A DNA stretch of 64,000 bases, taken from Helicoverpa zea. Its lineage: Eukaryota; Arthropoda; Insecta; Lepidoptera; Noctuidae. The stretch's first letter is position 1. Every line of letters starts with the position of its first letter. Location: assembly GCF_022581195.2 (NCBI RefSeq), contig NC_061459.1:10044001-10108000 (forward strand). Direction: 5' to 3'. The notes beneath the pieces were generated by a model. That model saw only the letters and a list, made by a program, of their open reading frames with translations, had not been told where the DNA came from and ran no database searches. The position numbers and the translations under genes are program-made. This document shows, piece after piece, positions 22,701 to 34,165 of this stretch.

Positions 22701-23191
22701 GTTCGTTGAATAATACAACTAATAAATAGTTGCGGTGAAAGACAACGTTCGTTTAATTGAAAAATTATACTAGTGAGCAAAACAAAGAAAATTATACTTA
22801 TTCGTTTTAACTTGTTTTGGACAATAACAAATGGATGTATGTATACCAATATTTTAAATTGTTTATAATGAAACTTTCGTACCGTAGGAGACGATGTTTG
22901 TTGCGACTCTACAGATCCTGATGCGTACCACCATGGTTGCTGAGATTCTTCTCTAGCGTTTGCATTTGACATTATGCGGTAATCATAGCTCGGGGTGGAT
23001 GTATCACCACCGTTGTTCGAGAAGCCACCAGTCATTTTGTATGTATACAACTGATGAGTTGAAGCAGCGGTGCTTCTTGCAATCTCCTCATGTAATTGTT
23101 GTTGATGCTGTAGTTCACCTGCGCCACCCGGCCACCACGAGGCATCGTCGCGCGCACCCCAAGCGTCCCCCGTCGCGCCCCGATCCCCCAT
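15552..23191 (-). CDS. Dsp1: Dorsal switch protein 1 (HMGB-type, two HMG boxes, polyQ)
   Basis: Six exons on the minus strand: 23191-22883, 20069-19482, 19132-18914, 17622-17462, 16860-16686, 15665-15552 (stop TGA), giving 521 residues. The start is the first ATG of the exon (MGDRGATGDAW). Residues 1-103 contain HQLYTYKM and a YDYR/WWY segment characteristic of insect Dsp1. Residues 104-299 are mostly glutamine, with one run of about 40. Box A (about 330-403) includes KPRGRMTAYAFFLQTCREEH and KKCAERW. The linker is DPNAPKRSL, and box B (426-484) is SAFFWFCNDERSKVKA and IAKELGRRW. A short acidic tail ends EEEYK. Known role: a DNA-bending co-repressor that acts with Dorsal/NF-kB and is linked to Polycomb recruitment. 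The 2.8-kb first coding intron holds repeats. Three partial duplicates of exons 4-6 lie downstream. Confidence 0.93.
18207..18435. mobile_element. MITE, about 230 bp, with about 58-bp perfect terminal inverted repeats
   Basis: The left end TATAGTTCGGCCATTCAGAG and following bases, through GACACGTCGCGATTGAACTG and ACGACGTAA, are repeated in reverse at 18375-18435. The interior is short and AT-rich. It lies in the Dsp1 intron between box-A exons 3 and 4. Near-identity of the arms suggests recent activity. The target duplication could not be fixed because the ends are themselves TA-rich. Confidence 0.8.
19640..20000 (-). repeat. CAA/CAG polyglutamine tract in Dsp1 exon 2
   Basis: Read on the minus strand the region is a mixture of CAA and CAG codons with occasional CAT (His) and CTG/TTG (Leu). 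The longest uninterrupted Gln run is about 40 codons, around 19680-19800. The codon mixture is imperfect, which usually slows pure-triplet slippage. Similar Gln-rich N-terminal regions are known in insect Dsp1. Confidence 0.85.
21385..21565. repeat. Dispersed repeat remnant in Dsp1 intron 1
   Basis: Contains CTAGCTTCCGCCAGCGGCTT, then AATTTCAATCAAATCGGTCC, AGCCGTTTTTGCGTGATTGA, and a 3' end TTCACATTTATAATATAAGT. This arrangement is the decayed 3' tail of a very common lepidopteran retroposon. A related but more decayed copy is present at 35490-35680. Confidence 0.6.
22286..22350. repeat. Short dispersed repeat tail ending in a GATGAT microsatellite
   Basis: GAGAGGCCTATGTCCAGCAG, TGGACTGCGATAGGCTGATG and a (GAT)n stretch: a frequent lepidopteran retroelement 3' tail. 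It is in the first coding intron of Dsp1. Confidence 0.55.
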
Positions 23192-26100
23192 GTTACAATC
23201 GTAGCTTGCGGTCAACCAGTTATTTTATGCCTCTTTGGTCACTTCAAAATGTTTCCTGCGTTCCAAAAGCTGTTGAAATCATGTCCTTTCTCTAAGATTG
23301 CAAATACTCGAGCAATAAGCTTTAAGTATTGGAATTAATATTTTTTCACTAAAACACTGTCACTTTTCATGCGATTCGGTTTTTATCACAAAGACTCAGT
23401 ATAATTATGTTTGCCACATTATTTTTAATCAATTGTATGCTATGGAAATCGAAAACGCACAAGGTCTCGCGTGTTGTTTAATGAAAAAGCTACCGGCTGT
23501 AAGTTCCACTCCACACGCGTACGTTTTGTCTTCGTTTGTACTTAAGTCAATAAAGTTGGCAACGTCGCAGAGTCAGACGCCAAACAAGTGCACACGAGCG
23601 CCCTCAACGCGCAGCGGCCATTTTAGAAACGTTGGAACATATACGAAAAGAGACGAGTGTGCACGAACTGGCAACAAGCTCGTCCAGCAACCGGTCAATA
23701 AGACGATTAGCGCAGCCTCGGCTCGGCTATCCATGTTGGTACTGAAATTCTTTTGTTTATAATTCAAGTAAATTTACATAGCTTTGATGAACATTTCTAA
23801 TTTTCACCAACTTATGAAATGTTTTTAAAGAATTAGATTGAAGTAGGAAGATTTTTTTATTGCGGTAAAGTAGGTATTGCCTAAATAAATGCAAACTTAA
23901 TTAAAACGTGTTATTGAATAGTCAATTGTATTCTTTGAGTTGGAATGGGCACATAAATATCATATTTATGTAGGTACATACAAGAGCTTCTAAGCTTTCA
24001 AGGCCGCGTTCATCAGAATGAAAGATCAAATTTTTATTAAAGTAGGCACTTACTTAAATATTATGTCACTAATATGGACGGACGTTCCGCTCATATACCT
24101 TATTAGGCAATATTTAATAGCAGCGATATGAAATATTTATGTTAATTACAATATTTTGCGGTGGGCAATATTCAATTAGAAAAAGGCGGCAACGATTATA
24201 TAGAATTTGCACTAGGGATTTTAGTGGACTTTTATCCACGAGCTCATATTTCTGTATTTCAGGGTACGGATGTTACGTGGAAAACTGTTCGTGTTACTGC
24301 ATATTATTATAATTCCAAGTTTACCTCTGCGTATGTCGATTCGCGGTAAACTCAAAACATTCAAAAAACTCAAAACATTCATGTGGTTTCTCGGTCGTGC
24401 CAGCCGAAAGACGTCCACTGCTGGACAGAGGCCTCCCCCAAGGTTCGTCAATTTGTTCGATCTTCAGTAACCCGCATCCACTGCTTCCCGCCGACCTTGC
24501 CCAGGTCGTCCATCTAGCTAGTGGGAGGCCCGCCCATGCTACGTCTTTCGGGTCGTGAATTCCACTCGAGAACTTTTCTGTCCCATTGGCCATCTGTTCC
24601 GAGAGCTATGTGCCCTGCCCATTGCTGGTTCAACTTTGCAACTCTTCGGGATCTAGGTAACTTAGGTGCTTCTGCGGATCTCCTCGTTTCTAATTCGATT
24701 CGGCTTGTAGACTTTTACAATAGATAGAGTGATTTATGAGATAGGTATAGGTTAGGTTAAGTAACGTTAGCCGGGCGCAGCCGCAGCCGGTGGCTACTCA
24801 ATCAAACAAATTATATTCTTTTCCGCCATGTCGTCGTTAACACAATCCACCCATTTTTTCCTTGGTTGGCCTTTCTTCTGTTTCTATTAAAATTAATGCT
24901 TAGGATCTATTCCACAACATGTTCATCATTTCTTCGCATAAAATGCCTGTATAATAATGTGACAGCAGGTATCCACATAGCTTCTCGGTTACCGGTGCAA
25001 AATTCTGGTACTTTTATGGATAAAGGAAACTGCATAAGTTATGTCCTCCAAAATTAAATATCGTTATTAATTTCAGTATCATTATAGTATATATATAATT
25101 CAAGGAAATATAATTTCTTGAATAAATCACATATCGCTATCAATATATCAGTCGCTTTTGAGGTTCCGCCAAACCTTTAAACCAATCTAATAAGATTTGA
25201 AATAGAAATTTGAATTGCAGACTTCAAATTCTGCAATTTACTGCTCGAATATGTCTTGTCGATCTTCGTATTGGTTTGACAACGCGTTTTTAGAAGGGTC
25301 TTGAACCTTTTCAAGTACGAAGTATATAATAATGAAGTAGGGGCGATATTAACTTTAGGAACTCTTGATGACTTTTTGAAAACTCTCCATGTTCCTTCTC
25401 AAGCCCTTTATGTATCAGGGCCCCGGTAACTCATTAGGACAATCCCGCAGCCCTGTAGGCTTTGGCCTGGGTTGGCTCCACTAGGGTCTGCTACTTCCTT
25501 ATGTCTAGTTTAAGTTATAAATCATGAATGATAGCTATTGGAAGCTGGAATGAAAAAAAACTCCAGTCTCATTATTCTTTCTTATTCTGGTGGCTTCAAT
25601 ACTCAGAAAACATTTGCACATGTTGATGTATCTAAATACTATTCTTGTTTGTATTCACTTGTCTTCCGTCCTTTTCTATAAGAAACCCAGACCAAAAAAC
25701 ATTTTAGACCTTATCCGTAAGAATTTTAAGCAATGGCTTCTTGAAGGTCTTTACTATTTGTATAAGTAATCAACTTGCTTTGAAGAAAGTTGAATGGCAA
25801 TAACTTAATAGACATCTGCAATAGGCACTGTTTAGTAATTTAACCATTTCGTTGTGTCTTAATATACAGGTATTTCCTTTTTTTCCCACTTAGCATAATA
25901 TGCGTCTACTTCATAAGAATTACTAGCGTATTATCCATTTTGATAATACACAAAATATGTTCTACCAATCAACGTGGGTGAGAATTTTGATCGTCAAAGA
26001 GTCTTTACCGCGAAGGGTCATTAGTCTTAAAAGTTATAACTCCCCCACCCTTTTCAGAAAATGCCTGGTTTTACGCCGGCTACGTGCCGCAGCTGTTGGT

Positions 26101-28145
26101 ACGCAAAATTAAATTGGACTATGGTAACTTAACATTTAAACGCTTACCGAAATATACCTATCCCTTATTGAATATCCGTATTTCTCAGGACTACCTTATT
26201 GCAAAAAAAGAAAGAAACAAATAATTTATTAAGAAGAAAACAATTTTATCGGATTTTCTTAACATATGAGTAGGTATAAAAAGAGATTACGTGTTATGTT
26301 CTGCCGTCAAATGTACATCAAGCCATCAAAAAAATTGTACCAATATATAAGTAAAAATTACACCCTGTTCATCAATCTTTTAAAATTAAATTTTAACCTA
26401 TATTAATATAGTGACCCTTTTTCTTCTTCCTATCTTCCACAGGACGAGCGGATACTGATTAAATGGGCTCATAATAAACAAATAACCAAAATAAATACAA
26501 TGCTAACACCCACAGTACAGAAAAACAACGTCAACGTCTGATCCCTTTCAGCAAATAACCTTTCATAAGTAGGTATGTAATTGTTTATGATCACCAGCGG
26601 TTTCACCCTCGCCCCGTGGGATTCACATACTCTGATAAGAAGTATTTGAGCTATCTAACAATGAAATAACTCTTGAAATTGGAATTGCTAGCGAAAAAAA
26701 ACTTTTGCTTTAAAATTAAGACAGATTTTTTTTATTGTACGAAAATAATTCTAAAATGCCAATAGGTATTAATTTCCACGGTAACAATTGTTTACGTAAA
26801 CATAATAAATGGATAATCAGAATAGCTAAGTAATCAAAAGAATGTACAACACACAAACTTTGTCGATAAAGTTACTTTATACGAAATTATTGGAATACAA
26901 ATTACTTATTAGGCTTATTTAATTAGTTTTAGCAATAGGACAGGACTTCATATAGGTTCTTAAAGTTATTTATAAAATTATACAAATCTTTCCATTGATG
27001 ACTTTATTATAAGAACGCTGATAACTACCTATAAGGTACATAACTACTACAACATGCTCACGTATACATATACCTACAATATTATTATGCTCGTACCTAG
27101 ATATAATACCTATAGAGCTGTCACCTTACTTCGGCACTCGGCAGCCATTTGCTTACAAAATTAGAATGTAAAACTATAAATATCATTTCAAGCGTTACAC
27201 TGAGAACATTTAAACCACAGAAACAACTTGAGTAAACCAACAATTTCATTTATAGTGAAATTTTAGGATTCTATTAGAAAATAATGAAACTCACCGAGTA
27301 TTGTGTTTATTATAAACGAGCACACGATTTCAGCGCTTATTACGTAGGGAACTTTGCGCTCGTCGAAATGAATACATGAACAGACGATGTCAGTGACAAA
27401 ACATTTTGATTGGTTGAAATTAAATACGCCGCCATTTTTCAGCCAATGACTGAGCTTGCCTTAGCTTTATTTTTTGTTTATACTACAATACATAGATACG
27501 TTGTCATGTTGTATTCATGCACACATTCACCTAAAGAACTGTTTTCGTTTCGCGGTTCTAATCGTGTTACGAGTAAAACCTAAAGTAGGTGCTATTCCCC
27601 ATTTCAATAATGCCCTAATTTACAAACGCTCCGTAACTTGAAGCGAGTGAGTGAGTGAGTGAATGAAATGACGAACAAGTAATAATAAAATTGTAATGGC
27701 GATGCCATCGGTCGTCGGTGCGGATTCGAGTCATTTTTATTTTATTCAGCGGCTGCAATTGAGTTTCTTAAAAGTAGCGTAGACAAAATAAAATTGGTAT
27801 TTAATAGCGCCCTGGATTTTCAAGTTATCCTGTTGAAGTTTCGAATACTTGGATACATAATACTAGTGAATAGTTGCGAAGTAGCAATGGACAAATTGTT
27901 GCATATGTGAAGTGAATAAAGGATTATTAGAGTCGTGGAGTGATCGGTGTGCAATATACAAACTGCCGGTTATTTGTTGTGATGATTTTAATTGATTTAT
28001 TTTACGCAAATGTACTGTGTTGTTATAAATCATAACCTCAATCGTGTATCATTGTGAATACGTCGAACAGTTTTCCATCGCCTGGTGCGAGGTGTAATAG
28101 ACGAGTTCATTTTATTCGTTATATATGATTCAACGGGAGTATCAA
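23192..28145. other. Intergenic region between Dsp1 and SAP30 (divergent promoters)
   Basis: About 5 kb. The left end (23192-23800) is the Dsp1 upstream/5' UTR region and is moderately GC-rich. The right end (about 27600-28145) is the SAP30 upstream region, with a short GAGT microsatellite near 27645. Between them is AT-rich DNA with a decayed LINE 3' end (24370-24720) and a dispersed-repeat scrap near 26590-26680. No further gene could be supported. Confidence 0.6.
24370..24720 (-). pseudogene. Degenerate 3' end of a non-LTR retrotransposon (LINE)
   Basis: On the minus strand one frame reads WAGHIALGTDGQWDRKVLEW, then GGPPTS-stop-MDDLGKVGGKQWMRVTEDR and RTLGEASVQQWTSFGW. This is the recognisable C-terminus of a reverse-transcriptase polyprotein common in Lepidoptera (RWAGH, GRPPTRW, DR.W..L.EAYVQQW pattern). 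It carries in-frame stop codons at the PPTS-stop and RTN-stop positions and lacks everything upstream. It is a dead 5'-truncated copy. Confidence 0.75.
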
Positions 28146-28882
28146 ATGAACAACGGGTTTAGTACAGGAGAAGAAGATTCTAGAGGTAATTCTGACCAAA
28201 TATGTTGCCTTATGGATGACGGCGATAGCTGCAGGCGACCCGCAGGCAACGCCTCGTACAGCAAGCGCATACAAAAGACTGTCGCCCAAAGAAGGCTCAA
28301 ACTTAACATTGACCCTCAAGTATGTCACTCACATTTTTATTTATTTTTAACTTTCATCAAAAACAATCTTGAATGACTTTAAACAGAGTGCTGTGATTAT
28401 TATGTTGGCTAACTGAATTCCATATGTTATTTTCAGGCCAGGCATACTTACATTTGTGATTATCATAAAACAATGATACAGTGTGCAAGGACGAAACAAA
28501 GGAGGCCCAAGGACTCTGAGGATGACAGCAATGAGGCTGAGATGGATTCCCCTGAGGTAGACTGGTTCCAATTACAAGTCAATACTCTGAGGAGATACAA
28601 AAGACACTATAAGGTGCCAACAAGGCCAGGATTGAACAAAGCTCAACTAGCTGATGTAAGTAATGCATTTTTGAAACAAACTTCTTTTAATCTCCTTTGT
28701 AATGTTGATTCTCTAGATCTGGTAAAAGTAACAATAATTTCTATTTTTTCCAGGCTATCCAAAAACATTTCAAGTCATTACCTGTGAATGAAAAGGAAAT
28801 TATGACTTACTTTATTTATATGGTGAAGACGAATGGCAACAAGTTAGACCAGAAAAATGGGATGAACTCTGACTCAGTGTAG
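28146..28882 (+). CDS. Sap30: SAP30, Sin3 histone deacetylase complex subunit
   Basis: Three exons: 28146-28319, 28437-28655, 28754-28882 (stop TAG), 173 residues. The start chosen is the ATG giving MNNGFSTGEED, in a good insect context (caaATG). An in-frame ATG 21 nt upstream (28125) would add seven residues. Residues 20-68 hold the SAP30 C2CH zinc finger: cysteines at 20, 21 and 29, the RIQKTVAQRRLKLNID helix region, and ICDYH at 64-68. Residues about 95-155 are the Sin3-binding domain (VDWFQLQVNTLRRYKRHYKV, LADAIQKHFKSLPV, TYFIYMVKTN). Known role: a scaffold in the nuclear Sin3/HDAC co-repressor that helps recruit RPD3 and contact DNA. It is convergent with Rrp45. Both introns have canonical GT-AG ends. 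Confidence 0.93.
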
Positions 28883-29373
28883 AATAATATATGACTGTAA
28901 TTTATAGTTGAAGTGTGTAGTTTTAATGTAGCATATTAAGTAGATGTAAAATTAGATTTGATTTTATTTTCATCTTAAATTTTCAATCTGCATTCTACAG
29001 TAAAAGCATAGAAATATAGATTGAGAATCAGTTACAAAGATAATTGAAGTATATTACTTCATGCCAAATTGTAAACTTGCTAAATTCTTTAATGATTTTG
29101 ACTGAGTGAATGTTTATAATGTATTTTATATATTATTCCACACCATTCGTGCCCACTTGCATCCACATGAACTACTCTATTTATTTTTCTAGTGTAGTTA
29201 GATAATATTCTTCTGTATTATACTTTTATCCTTTCAGTGTCAAATGTTATGATTGTTTATTGATGAGGGACATGCAATGGCTAATATAATACTGTTAAGA
29301 GAGATTATAATAACAAGAAGTTTTTAAAATGTAAATTTATTACATTTTATTTAACAAGTACATGTGTATTATT
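28883..29373. other. Shared 3' region of the convergent genes SAP30 and Rrp45
   Basis: 491 AT-rich bases between the two stop codons. Poly(A) signal-like motifs are present on both strands (minus-strand AATAAA opposite about 29336 and 29346). The two 3' UTRs probably abut or overlap. No ORF of interest. Confidence 0.6.
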
Positions 29374-32300
29374 TCAGTTGTCCTCTGAATCTGAAGAAAT
29401 TTCTATCCATTGTGAGGCTCCTTTCTTTGCTTGTATTTCTGCAGTTAGAGGCACTGATGACACAACTGTGAACAATTGAACAATACCTAAGTTACTCCTA
29501 TACAGTGGTGATGAAACCAATAATTAATTGATTCATACATCCTTATTTCTTGGTAAAGTGCCGTACAGTAATTACAAAATATTTTTGAACTCACCATCAT
29601 ATTTGCTAGGCTCTTTCTCTGAATCAGTGTCCATAAATTCCTCTTCATCTAAATCGTCATCGTCAGCATTGTAATGTTTGAGCTTGATAGTTAGGTCCTT
29701 TTTACTCAGACAAAGCAAATGATCCTGTGTTATTATATCTGAGAAGTTAATCTTCACCCTTTTTTGTCTGAAAAGTAACATTCATGTAAATAAAAATATA
29801 ACACAAACTATAATGGAACTCAACATATGATATTGTATTTCTATTAATGAATCTGCATATAGACTTTGGTAGCAATTTACTCTCACAATTCAAATTCAAA
29901 TTTACTCATACTTTTAAGAATAATAAGTATAATTTTAGAGCAATTTCACCATCATCGCCACTACTACTATCAAGATAAAGCAAAGCTTATGACTCTCCTA
30001 AATAAACTATTTTTCTGTCAGTAAAAGGATTTTCAAAATTGGTTCAGCAATTTCAGGGATTACCTCCTACTACCTCACAAACTTTCCTTCTATAGTCTTA
30101 GTGTAAATGGTTTTTCAAAAGTTTGTAGTCCATATGACACTGTTTCCTTATATTATTAAATCACAGGAAACCCCAATAGCAGCTGTGGTTTGTAGTTAGT
30201 TTTCCACAATATGATTCATATAAAAATGCATAATATTGTTAATGATTTCTAAGTGTCATTGACCTTATACGTGATGTAATAATGCACCCTATATTCTTTC
30301 TATCATTGGTTTTAATGTGGTCTACAATATTACTTTGCTGATAATAAGAGTTCCAACAAATGAGGTCTAAGTAGGCAACAGTGGTTTATTTACTTATTCC
30401 AAAAAGATAACGGTAAAATCACAGTTATGTCACTGTTGGCTTAAAACCTGCCAACAGTTGTTTTTATGTTAATACATAATGTTATTTGTTGCTACTATTT
30501 TTGTAACTTTCTACCATACACGTCCATAACACTACACTATAGGTTGGTTGCTAACGACACCAGACTCCTTTGTAAATAAAAAAAGATTATAATATAGTTA
30601 TCGGCACGGATATTGAGCTCTCGGCGGAAGAGTGGGGATCACTTTGCGCACTGTACACTTAAGGCAATAAACCAATAAATCGCTTCTGCGCAAGTGAAGG
30701 TCAGGGCTCAATATCCGTGCCGATAACTATACTTTAATAAGTAAAACTTAGGTTTTTTCAATAGCCTACCTTTGAATATCATCACTGATAATAGCTTTCT
30801 TCACAATATCAACGATTTCTCTACATCTTTCTGCAGCACCCGGCAAAGCCTTGTTTAGGATAGCTCTGTTGGTTAGCGCAGCTCCATAAATGTATAATAT
30901 ACACACTTCTTTGTACTGGTTTAGTCCAACTACTAGTAAGCCTGAGCGTGAAGTTTCTTCTGTGGAACTTGTGCATACAGTTTCTTCTAGGAAAGTGGGG
31001 TCTGCTAGGAGGATGCTGGAAATAATATTTAGAAAATGGTATCAAGGTAATATTCCAAATAAGCAGATAAAAAAAAAAAAAAAAACTTTTACTCTGAATA
31101 ATTCAGAGGTCAGTATTCGACTTAGTGGTCTTGCCTATAATCAAATTTGATATGATTCAGATCACTGATTGGTTTATCAACCTATGGCTATGTAAATATA
31201 GTTTTTCCTCTGTACCTTCCTAACTCAAAAGCAAAATACTCACTCTTCATCAAAAACAGCATAAGTAGTACAAACAGGGTAGTGAAATAATACAGTAGGT
31301 ATAGGATCCTTCTCAGTGATATCGTGAATAATGACGCTGTCTCCACTTCTGGTTACGTCAGGTCTTCTGAAATGTGCTAGTGCAGTGACAGTGGCTAAGC
31401 TTGCACATTCAATGAGGTTCCCATCAAGATTCAAAACTTTGATATCAACCCTTATTGACCAAACCTGAAAGATGTAAAGATAGGCACATTAGTGAAGTGA
31501 CACTTTTACAATGCAATTTTGAAAGGAACAAAAGGGAGGAGGAGGTATTAAAACAAATAGATTTAGTTTTACCGAAATAGCAGAATAGTGTATGTTGTGC
31601 ATAGTTATCTTCCATTTTAGTCTGACATTGATGTAAGATAATGGTTAACTATGAATGATTATGTTCCTGGTGCAAGTAGTTACTGGAGGTACTACTTACA
31701 GTAAAAGTAGTCTGTTAAAATCTTTCTTCAGAGAAAATGTTATTTGGCAATAATTGTTTTTGCACAACAGCGCAAAATTATAATTGCACCTTGCAAGAGT
31801 TCATCAAAATGATTAATAATTATGTGTAAATAATCTTTTGTGTAGTCAATCAATTCTTATCCTGCCAGATATGAAAGTACAAACAACTTGTTTTGCAGTT
31901 TTGCTGCAATCAATTGATTAGCAATGTAATACCCAAGATTACCTTTTCTTCAGCAACAATACACAAGGACTCTAAGTCAATGCACTTTGAATCCTTGTAA
32001 CATTTCTCAAGTTGTCTGTTCAAGCTCAATGAGAGATCATTCTGACGATTAGCTTCAAACTGAGGGGCGGCCATTGGACTTATCTCTGCATTTATGTAGA
32101 GTAAACCCTCATTTGGTCTGATCTGTTTGGGCTGTACCACTTCACAGGATACTTGTGCAAGGACCCTGAAATGTGCAAAAGTTATGGGTAAACAAAAGTG
32201 TCTATGAAAGTTACTAAAAAAGTTCACTAGTTAGGAATGTTAGTTAAGGTAGCTTAGTGCGCACTGTTTACGTTCATTAGTTTACAAGTTACTTGGTTCG

Positions 32301-32581
32301 CTAAAGACAAAGGTTATTTTATTTTCGAAATGAATAGTTTTGCATACTTAGTTTCTCCCAGTGATACTATACAACTGCCATATTCGGATCCGAAGGCGAT
32401 GTTCAATGGTCTGCTTTCATTATAATTTCTACCGTCTAAACGCTGTAAACAAAGATAAGTTTAAAATAAAACTTTCAAAAGTTTCGAATTTTATTACACG
32501 GGAATTTGGTCTTACGTGTCCTTCCGGTACTATTTTATTCAAAAAGTTCTTTTCACAGTTTGATAAAACTACGTCCCTCAT
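29374..32581 (-). CDS. Rrp45: Exosome complex component RRP45 (EXOSC9)
   Basis: Seven exons on the minus strand: 32581-32516, 32442-32348, 32165-31943, 31464-31244, 31015-30770, 29767-29595, 29465-29374 (stop TGA), giving 371 residues. It begins MRDVVLSNCEKNFLNK, followed by RLDGRNYNESRPLNIAFG, KVLAQVSCEV, MAAPQFEANRQNDL and CIDLESLCIVAEEKVW. Next come LDGNLIECASLATVTALAHF and RRPDVT, all matching the RNase PH fold of eukaryotic EXOSC9. The C-terminal part is acidic (DADDDDLDEEEF) and the protein ends ISSDSEDN, like the SDSEEE tail of the human protein. Known role: one of six RNase-PH-like ring subunits of the nuclear and cytoplasmic RNA exosome, structurally required but without its own phosphorolytic activity. 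The second intron donor is a weaker GTATGC. A 137-bp MITE lies in the intron between exons 5 and 6. Confidence 0.93.
30595..30731. mobile_element. MITE, about 137 bp
   Basis: Terminal inverted repeats TATAGTTATCGGCACGGATA (continuing TTGAGC) at both ends, with a short unique interior. No coding capacity. It is inside an Rrp45 intron. I recognise the TTATCGGCACGGATATTGAGC-type end as a recurrent lepidopteran MITE. Confidence 0.75.
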
Positions 32582-34165
32582 ATTTCCAAATGTTTCAGCA
32601 TTAATTTATATTGGCAAAACTGAAAAACAATGAATAATATTTGGAGTTTGAGGTTATGTTTTCTTCACGCTTTGACAATATTTTATGACAACCAAACTAA
32701 CTAATGTCACAAGGAGACATCGTTTGGAAATTAAAAACAAACACCAATATTTTTTATCGAATATTATGAAATAAACACATTATTTTTTAATTTCTTTTAC
32801 ACTTAATTACAAGTTGGACGTGTAAGTTGGTGAATTAAAAAAAATACTTATTAAAAAGAATTTTGGCACTGCTAATAAAACGGCATCATGAAACGGCTGA
32901 CAATTTCGTGAAAAATAGGTACCTACAAGTACAAACAAATAAATATAATCACTTACTAATTTACTACTTAAGTTAATTTTTAATGAAATGCAACCAATTG
33001 CTGGTTTGGGCTAACATAATTAGGTATGTACCTATTTATAAATTAGGTCCACTTTTCCTTTAAACAGAAGCATTTCCTAAGAAAATCAATATTTATATTT
33101 ACCCATTTAAATTGCTATACCTACTTGCCTTGGTTAAATAGAAAATAATCTCTCATTTTCATAATTTGAGTGGTGACAGAAAGAGAATAATACATCGCAA
33201 CCTTTCATATTTATTAAGTACAGTCAGCAACAACAGTCGTTCGTTATAAATTTATACAATTTTAGACGTGGTAAGTATAGTAGTAGATCTGACAATAAAG
33301 TTTCCATATTACGTGACTTTGTTTCATACTAATATTTAATGCTTTTATATTACATGCCTGTAACAATATAGTAGGTGTAATAACACCAATAACATCAAAC
33401 AAATTCAATTAATCTTAGAACAGCTACCAAGGTTTTAAGTATACAATTTACAAAATAATTATTGGCAATTCACAGGGTATCGTTTAATGACGCACATTGA
33501 TCAGCCATGACAATTTACCGAATAGGTAACTCGCCATGCCGTCACCCATTAACGAGCTATGATTATTTACCCCTACGTAATTTCCATATGGCATAGCATG
33601 GACATGCTTTCTGTATATTTTATTTTTGACTGACTGAAATATTCTGTCTAGAATATCTGATGAAAGTGCGCCAGAAGGGATTCCCGGGATCGATTCCGGA
33701 CCTAATGATAGTAACTTCTTAATCTATCAAAGTGAGTTTTTAAATCAAGTGTAGATGGGTATGTTCAAAATAAAAAAAACTGCTTTCTGGACGCCTGTAA
33801 AAATATAGAAAGGTAGGTAGAGAGCTTAAAAAGCAGTTATTTACCTAACTAGAATGACGAATCAAAGCAATAAAGCTTTTGCTAAACATCGGATATAGGT
33901 CATATAGGAAGCACCTAAACAGGAACTAGGTACTTCTACGAATTAGCCTGCTGGCCCATGCTAATTCATTGCGAAACCTATCGACGGTAAATTATTAAAA
34001 TAATATTGATCAACTGTTGAATGTCAATGTTAATCTAACGTGCATTATCGTCGCGTGGGGGGAAAGGCCGTGTCATCGGCGCATCCTCGTAGTCCGCAGT
34101 GACTACTCGCCATTCGACCACCGACCACCAAATGTGCCCTACGGCCTTACAAACCTCATTATGCC
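32582..34165. other. Intergenic region between Rrp45 and the ionotropic receptor (divergent)
   Basis: AT-rich, about 1.6 kb, containing the promoters of both genes. There is a GC-richer segment at about 34050-34165 just upstream of the receptor ATG, with several short upstream ATGs, one overlapping the start in another frame (ATGCCATGG, where the first ATG meets a stop after five codons). No other gene seen. Confidence 0.55.

Noticed and set aside
22628..23215. Longer Dsp1 first exon starting upstream (reading TASYDCN) and continuing to 22628
   Set aside because: The upstream start would be TTG. A GTACGA donor after residue 103 joins in phase to the polyQ exon, and sequence beyond it is intronic in character.
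27630..27670. GAGTGAGTGAGT repeat near SAP30 taken as a regulatory array
   Set aside because: A short simple-sequence microsatellite with no further support as a binding-site cluster.
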